A stretch of DNA of 64,000 nucleotides from the NCBI RefSeq assembly GCF_022900255.1, contig NZ_JALIRM010000001.1, positions 1-64,000 of the forward strand. The letters run 5' to 3'. The notes under the pieces are model-generated. The model ran no database searches. It saw only the letters and a program-made list of their open reading frames with translations, and was not told where the DNA came from. The DNA is from Lederbergia wuyishanensis (GTDB lineage: Bacteria > Bacillota > Bacilli > Bacillales > Bacillaceae_C). Made by a program: the position numbers and the translations under genes. Below, in pieces: positions 44,853-52,636 of the stretch (positions are counted from its first letter, which is position 1; every line of letters starts with the position of its first letter).

Positions 44853-44882
44853 TATTATGATTTTTTTTACTTTAAAATATGC
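44853..44882 (-). promoter_or_regulatory. SigG promoter of the spore protein transcript
   Basis: On the minus strand GCATA, exactly 18 bases, then CATAATA: a match to the forespore SigG consensus. The predicted start is near 44846, about 23 bases before the tRNA-like element. Confidence 0.75.
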
Positions 44883-44889
44883 GCTTATC

Positions 44890-45530
44890 TATCAGGGAAT
44901 TTTCACCAAATATTTAAGTAGTATGTAAAAATTAGTATGCTTCTTTTTTAAAGAAAAAATCTGCTATATTTTAGTTAGTGGTTTAGAGTGTCTTACTTAA
45001 ATTAAGCCTTTATTATGAAAATGGCTGCATTCGTGATAAAGCTGTTGAAAGTCTGATTTAGTAGCGTGACTTTTTGATTTACGATGTAATTAAAGGGTTG
45101 GTGGAAAATGCTGTTAATCCTCGAAGAAAATGATCAAAAATCTAATTTGAGTGTGCATACTGGTCATAGTAAATTTGTCATGATTACATATGGAAATTAT
45201 CAAAAAAATCTGTTTCAATCGTGAATCTCATCAAATTTTAGGTGACTGTTCAAAATTTCAAATTCATTATGAACTATCCCTGATTCAAAAAAAGAAAAAA
45301 ACTATATTTCGAAATCAAGATCAAGCGTATTAAACTCTCTGTTATTTTCAATAAAATTTGTTTGTTAGGTGAGGAGAAAATAAAGTCTTTTTTTATCTGT
45401 AAAAGTTGAGTTTGTTTTCATTGGTGGTCAATTAATAAAATTATGGAGTATTTAGAAGTGGGAAAATGATTCTATTTGTAACGAAAGGAAAAAATAATTA
45501 CTTTGAAAAATAGTACGAATAATAAGCATA
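44890..45530. other. 640-bp intergenic region, no gene recognised
   Basis: AT-rich. A 38-codon frame from ATG 45109 (MLLILEENDQKSNL) has only a weak GTTGGTGG site and no other support. No tRNA, riboswitch or repeat was recognised. Confidence 0.4.
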
Positions 45531-45532
45531 TA

Positions 45533-45570
45533 AAAACACCCTTTGTCTTGGAGACAAGGGGTGTTGGTAT
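45533..45570 (-). terminator. terminator of msmX
   Basis: On the minus strand AACACCCCTTGTCT / AGACAAAGGGTGTT hairpin followed by TTTAT. Confidence 0.85.
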
Positions 45571-45577
45571 TTAAAAA

Positions 45578-46678
45578 TTAACGAATTCTTTGTTCAGTTG
45601 TGATATCAAAGAAGTGAGCTTTGTTCATGTCAAATGCAAGATCCATTTTTTGACCAGGCTCTACAATTGTTCTGGAGTCGATTCTAGAAACGAATTCTTG
45701 ATTTCCAACTTTTGAATATAGCATTGTTTCAGCACCTAAAAGCTCTGCAACTTCGATTAAAACGTTGATTTTTGTTCCTGATGAAGCTTCAATGAATGCT
45801 GGCTCATCGTGAATATCTTCTGGACGTACACCAAGTACAAGATCTTTTCCAACATAGCCTTGGTCACGAAGCATTTTCATTTTACCTTCTGGAACAGAAA
45901 CCTTGATTTTGTTTTCTAATGTGAAGCCATCAGCTTCTAGTTTTCCGTGGAAGAAGTTCATAGCAGGTGATCCGATAAATCCACCAACAAAAATATTGTC
46001 AGGATTATCATAAATTTCTTTTGGACTTCCTACTTGTTGGATAATACCATCTTTCATAACAACGATACGGCTAGCCATTGTCATCGCTTCTGTTTGGTCA
46101 TGCGTTACGTAAATAGTAGTTGTTTGTAGTCTTTGGTGAAGCTTTGCAATTTCAGCACGCATTTGTACACGAAGCTTAGCATCAAGGTTAGAAAGCGGCT
46201 CGTCCATCAAGAATACTTTTGCGTCACGAACGATTGCACGGCCTAGAGCAACACGTTGGCGCTGACCACCGGAAAGAGCTTTTGGTTTACGATCTAAGAA
46301 GTTTTCAAGACCAAGGATTTTAGCAGCTTCGTTTACACGTTGCTCAATTTCTTTTTTCGGCATTTTACGAAGTTTCAATCCGAATGCCATGTTATCATAA
46401 ACACTCATATGTGGATAAAGAGCGTAGTTTTGGAATACCATCGCGATATCGCGGTCTTTAGGAGCAACATCATTTACTCGCTTGTCATCAATATAGAAAT
46501 CACCTTGTGTAATTTCTTCCAATCCAGCGATCATACGAAGTGTAGTGGATTTACCACACCCAGATGGGCCAACGAAAACGATGAATTCTTTGTCTTTAAC
46601 GTGAAGATTGAAGTCTTCAACAGCTGTAACTTTGTTATCATACACTTTATAAATATTGTCTAAGCGTAATTCTGCCAT
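45578..46678 (-). CDS. msmX: multi-sugar ABC transporter ATPase MsmX
   Basis: 366-residue MalK/UgpC-type ATPase. Walker A GPSGCGKST (about 37-45), signature ALSGGQRQRVALGRA, Walker B VFLMDEPLSNLDAKLR, switch IYVTHDQTEAMT, and the C-terminal OB-type regulatory domain (LVLGVRPEDIH). Such an orphan ATPase energises several sugar importers encoded elsewhere, as MsmX does in B. subtilis. ATG follows AGGGGGAAATAAC. No transporter partners are adjacent, in line with that role. Confidence 0.93.
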   Translation of the reverse strand: MAELRLDNIYKVYDNKVTAVEDFNLHVKDKEFIVFVGPSGCGKSTTLRMIAGLEEITQGDFYIDDKRVNDVAPKDRDIAMVFQNYALYPHMSVYDNMAFGLKLRKMPKKEIEQRVNEAAKILGLENFLDRKPKALSGGQRQRVALGRAIVRDAKVFLMDEPLSNLDAKLRVQMRAEIAKLHQRLQTTTIYVTHDQTEAMTMASRIVVMKDGIIQQVGSPKEIYDNPDNIFVGGFIGSPAMNFFHGKLEADGFTLENKIKVSVPEGKMKMLRDQGYVGKDLVLGVRPEDIHDEPAFIEASSGTKINVLIEVAELLGAETMLYSKVGNQEFVSRIDSRTIVEPGQKMDLAFDMNKAHFFDITTEQRIR

Positions 46679-46794
46679 GTTATTTCCCCCTAAAAAATTA
46701 ATATTGTTATTAATTTATAGTTTACAGAATCCGCTTTCACTAGACCATGGACAGGGTGCACAAAAAAATAGTTAGATTTTTGGCAGGCTGCATA

Positions 46795-47691
46795 TTATTT
46801 TTCGTCAATATGCAAACATGCTAAATAGGCAAAAAATGCTCCATGAAATGTTTTTATGTCGATTCCTGTTTTTTCGATGAACTTATCTATGCGGTATTGT
46901 AAGCTATTTCGGTGCATGAAAAGTTGTTTTGCAGTCAGTGTGGCATTTGATTGATTTTCAATATAAGCCTTAATTGTTTCAGCTAAATCAATATCATCTT
47001 TTAATAAAGTATGTACATCGGCAAACAAGATATTTTTTTCCTTATTTGGAATCATTCGATATAAATATAATGGCATCAGTTTTTCTCGAGTAAATATTCT
47101 TTCTTCCGGATGTTCAGATTGAGACAATTCCAACATTGATTGCTCTAAGGGAAATAATGATTTTAACGAATCGTTTGTTTCTTGAAATTGACCTATGAAA
47201 AAATGAATTTTAAAGAAAAAGTCACTTTCAAATGCTTGAATTGCAGAAAAAAGTTCGTCTTCTGTTATAGAGACATTGCTTTGCTCTTCTATAATTACTC
47301 CGTGGCTATTGCTAAAAGGAACAATAATTATTTCATCCGAAAAAACGCTTTTCACAGCTTCTTCCCATTCAACAAAGTGAAATTCATCACGAATATTATT
47401 AATAGAAAAATGGATAAATCTAATATGGTCAGAATGTGTAGTTGGAAAGGGACCTTCATATTTCAAAAAATTTCTCCATTCCTTTGCAGAATTTGAAAGA
47501 GTAGGCTCGATTTCCGTATCACTTTCAAATGGGAACAATACATGTAATAAAGAACTTTCTTTTTCGGAAAGAGCCGATTTCGGTATACCTATATAATTAT
47601 TTTCATTCTTTATCCAAATATAATCAGGATCAGTACTAGGCTTGTTAGTAGATATAGCGTTTGGATATAATTTCAATAATCGATTGAACAT
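46795..47691 (-). CDS. PucR/CdaR-type helix-turn-helix regulator
   Basis: 298 residues. The N-terminal ~230 residues are of unknown fold. The C terminus (about 240-298) has the PucR-type HTH: IKAYIENQSNATLTAKQLFM, HRNSLQYRIDKFIEKTGID. Such regulators usually control sugar, purine or polyhydroxy acid use. It lies 116 bases upstream of msmX on the same strand, so it may affect that gene, but this is inference. ATG follows GAGGCGAC. Confidence 0.8.
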   Translation of the reverse strand: MFNRLLKLYPNAISTNKPSTDPDYIWIKNENNYIGIPKSALSEKESSLLHVLFPFESDTEIEPTLSNSAKEWRNFLKYEGPFPTTHSDHIRFIHFSINNIRDEFHFVEWEEAVKSVFSDEIIIVPFSNSHGVIIEEQSNVSITEDELFSAIQAFESDFFFKIHFFIGQFQETNDSLKSLFPLEQSMLELSQSEHPEERIFTREKLMPLYLYRMIPNKEKNILFADVHTLLKDDIDLAETIKAYIENQSNATLTAKQLFMHRNSLQYRIDKFIEKTGIDIKTFHGAFFAYLACLHIDEK

Positions 47692-47784
47692 GATGTCGCC
47701 TCTTTATTTAAAAATTCTATATAGTGATTTCTATTCCATGCAATTTTTCTAATAATTGGAAAAAGTATATTTTTGAAAAGAGAA

Positions 47785-47808
47785 GGGCTGACATGATGCC
47801 AGCCCATT
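47785..47808 (-). terminator. terminator of the 63-residue gene
   Basis: On the minus strand GGGCTGGCAT / ATGTCAGCCC hairpin followed by TTCTCTTTTC. Confidence 0.75.
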
Positions 47809-47998
47809 AAATTTCTTTCGGTTCATCTTCAGGGAAAAAGTCGATGGCTTCCTCTATGTTAGTGTAATCCGCTCGCATATGAACAGAGCCGCCAGACATT
47901 CCTTCGTTAACCATTCTGTCTACATCAACATATAGTTGATCTCGACCCTCATTTTGTGCATCAGGTAAAAATTGATGTTCTTTTTTATCTTTACTCAT
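47807..47998 (-). CDS. 63-residue acidic hypothetical protein
   Basis: Soluble and acidic (DYTNIEEAIDFFPEDEPKEI C terminus), with N-terminal SKDKKEHQFLPDAQNEGRDQ. No recognised domain. ATG follows GGAGGATGATGTAAT. Own terminator. Small conserved-looking Bacillus protein; function unknown. Confidence 0.75.
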   Translation of the reverse strand: MSKDKKEHQFLPDAQNEGRDQLYVDVDRMVNEGMSGGSVHMRADYTNIEEAIDFFPEDEPKEI

Positions 47999-48088
47999 AT
48001 TACATCATCCTCCTTATGAATAGTTTGGAGGCAAGATGTGTGGTACATTCATTTTAATAATTGGTAAATATGTGTAATATAGATTTTG

Positions 48089-48307
48089 TCAGCGCTGATT
48101 GTCATAAATATGAAAAATCATTAGGTCATGTATTTGTTTTTCCAATGCTAATAGATGATGCTCATCAGGCGATATAGATTTCCATTCAATGTTTCCATTT
48201 GGATGATAGATCCCTGTATATTTTTGTTGATGAAAATAAAAGGAAAAATTCCATCCAGGAAGCTTTGTTTCGTCATATAGCGGTCGAAGCTGGAAATGTT
48301 GAAGCAT
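48089..48307 (-). CDS. yheE: DUF5342 family protein YheE
   Basis: 72 residues starting MLQHFQLRPLYDETKLPGWN, with FYFHQQKYTGIYHPNGNIEW, HDLMIFHIYD. The pattern fits the YheE family, a small protein of unknown function. ATG 48307 follows GAGGTGAAAT; GTG 48316 lies inside that site. Located divergently from yheB, as expected by synteny. Confidence 0.78.
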   Translation of the reverse strand: MLQHFQLRPLYDETKLPGWNFSFYFHQQKYTGIYHPNGNIEWKSISPDEHHLLALEKQIHDLMIFHIYDNQR

Positions 48308-48447
48308 ATATTTCACCTCATTTTTATTGTAACATAAAATTCTGTTTAACTTACTAGATAATGAGAATCCTTTTGTACATTGAAATCGTAAAAGCTATAA
48401 TATGTTTTGTTAATTTACTTTGCAACAACCGAGGAGAGGATATTTAG

Positions 48448-49587
48448 ATGCCGAATGGATTGTGGTTAATTTTATTTATGGTATTAGTTGGTGCTGTTAT
48501 TGGTGGTTTTACTAACTTTATAGCGATTCGAATGTTATTTCGTCCATATAAAACTTTTTATATCGGAAAATGGCAACTGCCTTTTACTCCAGGTTTGATT
48601 CCTAAACGGCAAAATGAACTTGCTGCTCAAATTGGGAAATTAGTAGTAGGGCATCTAGTCACACCGGAGAGCATTCAAAAAAAACTGTCTGAAGATAAAT
48701 TTAAGCATGATATGGAAACTTGGTTTTCAGGAAAGATTAGAAGTTTTTTAGAAAAAGGAATGACGTTGGAACAGTTATTAGAACAAATTCATATCGAAAA
48801 TCCAAGTGGAAAAATAAATGACTATATAGATAAAAAACTTGAAAATAAATATACAGAAATGAAAGGAGAAATTTGGAGAAAAACAATTCAAGACATTTTA
48901 CCAAATGATTTAAAAGAAAATATTCATAGTAAAATTCCTGATGCTGCAGATCGAATCCTTCAAAAAACAATTGAATATTTTTCAAGCTCCGAAGGAAAAG
49001 ACAAAGTCAGAACAATGATAGAAGATTTTTTTAAGGATCGTGGAAGACTTTGGAATATGATTCAAATGTTTATTGGAAATGATTCATTAGCTGAAAAAGC
49101 TCAACCAGAAATCATAAAATTTTTAAATAATCCTGGAACTAAATCAATGTTAGTAAACGTTATAGAGTCGGAGTGGAATAAAATACAAAATAATCCGTTA
49201 GGAGAAATGTTGAACAAATTAGAAGACGAGGAAATGTTAATTTATATAAAAAGGTTTGTAAAGAATACAGTGCAGTTGGAAAAGTTTTTTAAGAATGATA
49301 TATCGGAAATTCTATCACCTTTAAAAGATAAGCTTGAAGAAAAGTTTGTACCACGTATATTGGAATCAGCAGGAATTTATATTGCCCAGAGGTCCGGGGA
49401 AATTATAGAAAGATTTCAAGTGGAAGCTATTATTCGTGAACAAATCGAATCGTTTTCTCTGCCTCGTCTTGAGGAACTTGTCATTTCAATTGCCAAAAAA
49501 GAATTAGTTATGATCACATACTTAGGAGCACTTCTTGGTGGAGCAATTGGCCTAATTCAAGGTATTATCGTTTTATTAACTTCGTAA
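48448..49587 (+). CDS. yheB: DUF445 family membrane protein YheB
   Basis: 379 residues. N-terminal helix (LILFMVLVGAVIGGFTNFIA) followed by the DUF445 signature AIRMLFRPYKTFYIGKWQLP, FTPGLIPKRQNELAAQIG, a long helical middle, and a C-terminal helix (ITYLGALLGGAIGLIQGIIV) matching the N-terminal one. Both ends are in the membrane with the body on one side. ATG follows GAGGAGAGG. Gene yheA starts 35 bases after the stop. Confidence 0.92.
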   Translation: MPNGLWLILFMVLVGAVIGGFTNFIAIRMLFRPYKTFYIGKWQLPFTPGLIPKRQNELAAQIGKLVVGHLVTPESIQKKLSEDKFKHDMETWFSGKIRSFLEKGMTLEQLLEQIHIENPSGKINDYIDKKLENKYTEMKGEIWRKTIQDILPNDLKENIHSKIPDAADRILQKTIEYFSSSEGKDKVRTMIEDFFKDRGRLWNMIQMFIGNDSLAEKAQPEIIKFLNNPGTKSMLVNVIESEWNKIQNNPLGEMLNKLEDEEMLIYIKRFVKNTVQLEKFFKNDISEILSPLKDKLEEKFVPRILESAGIYIAQRSGEIIERFQVEAIIREQIESFSLPRLEELVISIAKKELVMITYLGALLGGAIGLIQGIIVLLTS

Positions 49588-49621
49588 TATGATAATATGG
49601 CAGAAAGGAGGTAATTCCCTA

Positions 49622-49975
49622 ATGGCTACAAATTTATATGATTACGCCTATGAACTTGAGCATGCTTTAAGAAAAAGTAATGAGTTTATTTATTTAAAGC
49701 AAATGTACGCTGCTGTTGAAAATGATCAAATTGCAAAGTCGATGTTCGATGCTTTTCGAAATGTTCAGATGAAGCTTCAGCAAAAACAAATGGAAGGGCT
49801 CGATATTACTGAGACTGAAGTAATGGAGGCACAAGAAATTGCCAATCGTGTCCAATCAAACGAAAAAGTTACGAGATTAATGGAAGCTGAACAAAGAATG
49901 AGTACATCCATTAATGAATTAAACAAAATTATTATGAAACCACTTGATGAGTTGTATGGTTTTATTAACAGATAA
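49622..49975 (+). CDS. yheA: YheA/YmcA/YlbF family protein
   Basis: 117 residues, all helical, with LYDYAYELEHALRKSNEFIY and QKQMEGLDITETEVMEAQEI characteristic of the YmcA/YlbF/YheA family. The YlbF and YmcA members form the Y-complex with RNase Y; YheA itself has no defined role. ATG 49622 follows AAAGGAGGTAATTCCC; the upstream in-frame ATG at 49589 has no site. Operon with yheB. Confidence 0.9.
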   Translation: MATNLYDYAYELEHALRKSNEFIYLKQMYAAVENDQIAKSMFDAFRNVQMKLQQKQMEGLDITETEVMEAQEIANRVQSNEKVTRLMEAEQRMSTSINELNKIIMKPLDELYGFINR

Positions 49976-50010
49976 GAAATCTGATCTAGAATAAAATTGA
50001 GCAATTCAAT

Positions 50011-50050
50011 CTGGAAGCCGCTTTTCTAAAGAAGGCGGCTTTCCTTTTTA
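50011..50050 (+). terminator. terminator after yheA
   Basis: GGAAGCCGC / GCGGCTTTCC hairpin followed by TTTTTATA. Confidence 0.85.
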
Positions 50051-50132
50051 TAACCGATGTGTTCTATCCTATAGACATTTTACATAAATATTAGAAAGAA
50101 TTGTTATATTCCGCACGATGAGGGGGGACATC

Positions 50133-50999
50133 ATGGTTTATAAAATGCTTGTTTTGAATATTGACGGTACATTATTACAGGATAATGGCCGCATAAATAA
50201 AATGACCCGTGAAGCAATTGAGTTTGCTCAATCGAAAGATATTAAAGTGATATTGGCCACATCCTACAATTTTCCAACGGCAAAAAGGGTAGCGAAGTCA
50301 TTAAAAATTGATAACCATATTGTTGCGCATCAAGGTGGTTATATAGCTAAGGAATTAACCAAGCCTGTTTATGTTAATAGAATAAACGAGAAACTTACGA
50401 GGGAAATAATTTTATTTTTAGAATCCTTTTCATGTCAAATTAAACTTGTTCATGAACAATTTTCAATGGGAAACAAAGTGAAGCTTCCAGATAATATACT
50501 CGCTAAAGTAGTGTTTCAACGTGCGAACCGTTTTTCTTATTCGGAGCAATATGTGGATGAACTTAGTGAAAAACTCCTTGAAAGCCCAATCTCACCGCCT
50601 AATATAGAAGTTATTTTTGACAAACCCGACCATCTATCAGATGCGAAAAAAGCGATTGAGGAAATGTATGATGAAGTTGTATGTATTGAAACAGATTACA
50701 ATAAAATCGATATTGTTGCTGCTGGAGTTTCAAAACTAAATGGTGTCAAGTTTTTATGTGACCAGCATTTCATAAGAAGGGAAGAGGTTGTAGCAATTGG
50801 TGCCGGTCTCGACGATCTACCTTTAGTGCAATGGGCAGGACTTGGCGTTGCGATGGGGAATGCTCCAGCAGTAGTCCGATCCGTGGCCGATTGGAACACG
50901 AGAACCAATAATGACAACGGTGTTGCTTATATGGTAAAAGAACACTTCCGCAAACAATACAAACTAGAATTTTTGAAAAAAATTAATGTGTTAAAATAA
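50133..50999 (+). CDS. yhaX: Cof-like HAD protein YhaX, catalytic motifs degenerate
   Basis: 288 residues, HAD superfamily with a Cof-type cap. Motif I is VLNIDGTLL where the nucleophilic first Asp is Asn9; motif II LATSYNF and motif III lysine (VSKLNG) remain; motif IV reads AIGAGLDDLPL where the usual first Asp is Ala. Both losses hit residues needed for phosphatase chemistry and magnesium binding, so it may be a non-catalytic relative or bind phospho-ligands. ATG 50133 follows GAGGGGGGAC. B. subtilis yhaX is induced in sporulation. Named by synteny with the yha cluster. Confidence 0.85.
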   Translation: MVYKMLVLNIDGTLLQDNGRINKMTREAIEFAQSKDIKVILATSYNFPTAKRVAKSLKIDNHIVAHQGGYIAKELTKPVYVNRINEKLTREIILFLESFSCQIKLVHEQFSMGNKVKLPDNILAKVVFQRANRFSYSEQYVDELSEKLLESPISPPNIEVIFDKPDHLSDAKKAIEEMYDEVVCIETDYNKIDIVAAGVSKLNGVKFLCDQHFIRREEVVAIGAGLDDLPLVQWAGLGVAMGNAPAVVRSVADWNTRTNNDNGVAYMVKEHFRKQYKLEFLKKINVLK

Positions 51000-51398
51000 T
51001 ATTTTTGAAGCGCTCCTTTGTGAGGGCTTTTTTATTTTTAACAATAATGTATTGAATGTAACTTTGTAGATCACTTTTAAGAAGAGTGTTTTCGTAAAGA
51101 AGTTTATAAGTTAGTTCATATGAAGTTAGCATTAATGTTCTCAACATATTTTAAGTTCGATCAATCTCTTACTATAAAAATTTTAATAAAATAACCGCAA
51201 CATTTATGAAAAGAGCTTTTAAGAAAAAAGTGCCCTTCTTGCGTAGAGACAATCGTCTCGAGGTCAAGTAACAGTCTTTTGATCCTTATACACAGAAGGC
51301 GGGCGCCTTACGTTATTATTCATATGCTTGTCCTTTCATATCCCAGTCCATTGTTGTATAATAATAGGAACGTACATTCGATAATTGGAGGGCTTTCA
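51000..51398. other. intergenic region before yhaO
   Basis: Near the start GAAGCGCTCC / GAGGGCTTTTTT may be the weak terminator of yhaX. GTAGAGACAATCGTCTCGAG at 51243 holds a short palindrome. No gene recognised. Confidence 0.4.
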
Positions 51399-52631
51399 AT
51401 GGACGGAATTCGTTTTATCCATACTGCAGATTTACATTTAGATAGTCCTTTTATAGGCTTAAAACATTTGCCTAAAGAGCTTTTTAACTTAATTCAAGAA
51501 AGCACTTTTAACGCATTTGAAAAGGTAATTGACGCGGCTATTGATGATGGAGTTGACTTTATCGTAATTGTTGGGGACTTGTTTGATGGTGAAGATCGAA
51601 GCATTAAAGCGCAAGCGAGATTACGAAAGCAGATGGAGCGGTTAAAAGAAAAAGGCATAAATGCTTTTGTTTTGCACGGAAATCATGATCATTTACAAGG
51701 GAACTGGGCAACTTTAAATATGCCGGAAAATGTTTTTGTCTTCGGTAAAGATATTGAAATGATGTCTTTCATATCAAAACGTGGTGATAAAGTACACTTA
51801 TATGGATTCAGTTATGGGGAACGTCATATTGTTGACAGGAAAGTATTAGAATATCAAAAATTAGGCAGTGCAGATTTTCATATCGGCCTACTTCACGGGC
51901 ATTGTGAAGGTGGGACTTCTTTACATCAACCCTATGCTCCATTCACAATTCAAGAATTGTTAAAAAAAGATATGGATTATTGGGCGTTAGGCCATATACA
52001 TACGCGGCAAGTTTTACATGAAAATCCATTTCTCGTTTACCCGGGAAATATTCAAGGTAGGCATAAGAATGAACAAGGGACTAAAGGTTGTTATCATGTT
52101 TCCCTTTCAAAAAGTGGATTAGGAAATCTTTCATTTATAGAAACTGCTGCTATTCTATGGGAAACAGTGAACATTTATTGCGATGAAAATATTACACTTA
52201 CCGAACTGTATAACAAATGTAAGGAAGAAATGGAATCTAGCATGGAATCCAATCAAAAATCGATCATGATGGAGTTAAATTTGCATTTTCAAGGACGGTT
52301 ATCAAATGAAATTACTTCAGTACTAGATAACGGAGATTTTTTAGAGATGCTTCAAGATGGAATTGATTTTCACGAATTATTTGTTTGGCCATATGCATTA
52401 CATAAGTGTGTAACAGTAATTAGCGATCATCAAGATTCCTTTTTTAAGAATCTTAATGCTACGGTTGAGGAAATGGAGCAGGAGGATACGTTTGAGGAGA
52501 TCGTATCAAGTTTGTTTTCACATATATATGGAAGAAGATATTTAATAAAACTCGAGGAAGAGGAGAAAAAAGGACTATATGAGGAAGCTAAGGAATTGAT
52601 TGTCTCGAGTATTGCACGGGAAGGGAGGTAA
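51399..52631 (+). CDS. yhaO: DNA repair metallophosphoesterase YhaO
   Basis: 410 residues, SbcD/Mre11-like. Metal-binding motifs in order: FIHTADLHLDSPF, VGDLFDGEDRS, VLHGNHDHLQ, LLHGHCEG and LGHIHTRQV. ATG 51399 follows TTGGAGGG; the longer upstream frame is not supported. It is the nuclease partner of YhaN (SbcC-like) encoded five bases downstream, so both are translated together. Confidence 0.93.
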   Translation: MDGIRFIHTADLHLDSPFIGLKHLPKELFNLIQESTFNAFEKVIDAAIDDGVDFIVIVGDLFDGEDRSIKAQARLRKQMERLKEKGINAFVLHGNHDHLQGNWATLNMPENVFVFGKDIEMMSFISKRGDKVHLYGFSYGERHIVDRKVLEYQKLGSADFHIGLLHGHCEGGTSLHQPYAPFTIQELLKKDMDYWALGHIHTRQVLHENPFLVYPGNIQGRHKNEQGTKGCYHVSLSKSGLGNLSFIETAAILWETVNIYCDENITLTELYNKCKEEMESSMESNQKSIMMELNLHFQGRLSNEITSVLDNGDFLEMLQDGIDFHELFVWPYALHKCVTVISDHQDSFFKNLNATVEEMEQEDTFEEIVSSLFSHIYGRRYLIKLEEEEKKGLYEEAKELIVSSIAREGR

Positions 52632-52636
52632 AAAAA

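Noticed and set aside
45109-45225. 38-codon frame in the gap upstream of the spore protein promoter
   Set aside because: Only a weak ribosome site and no sign of a domain; likely chance.
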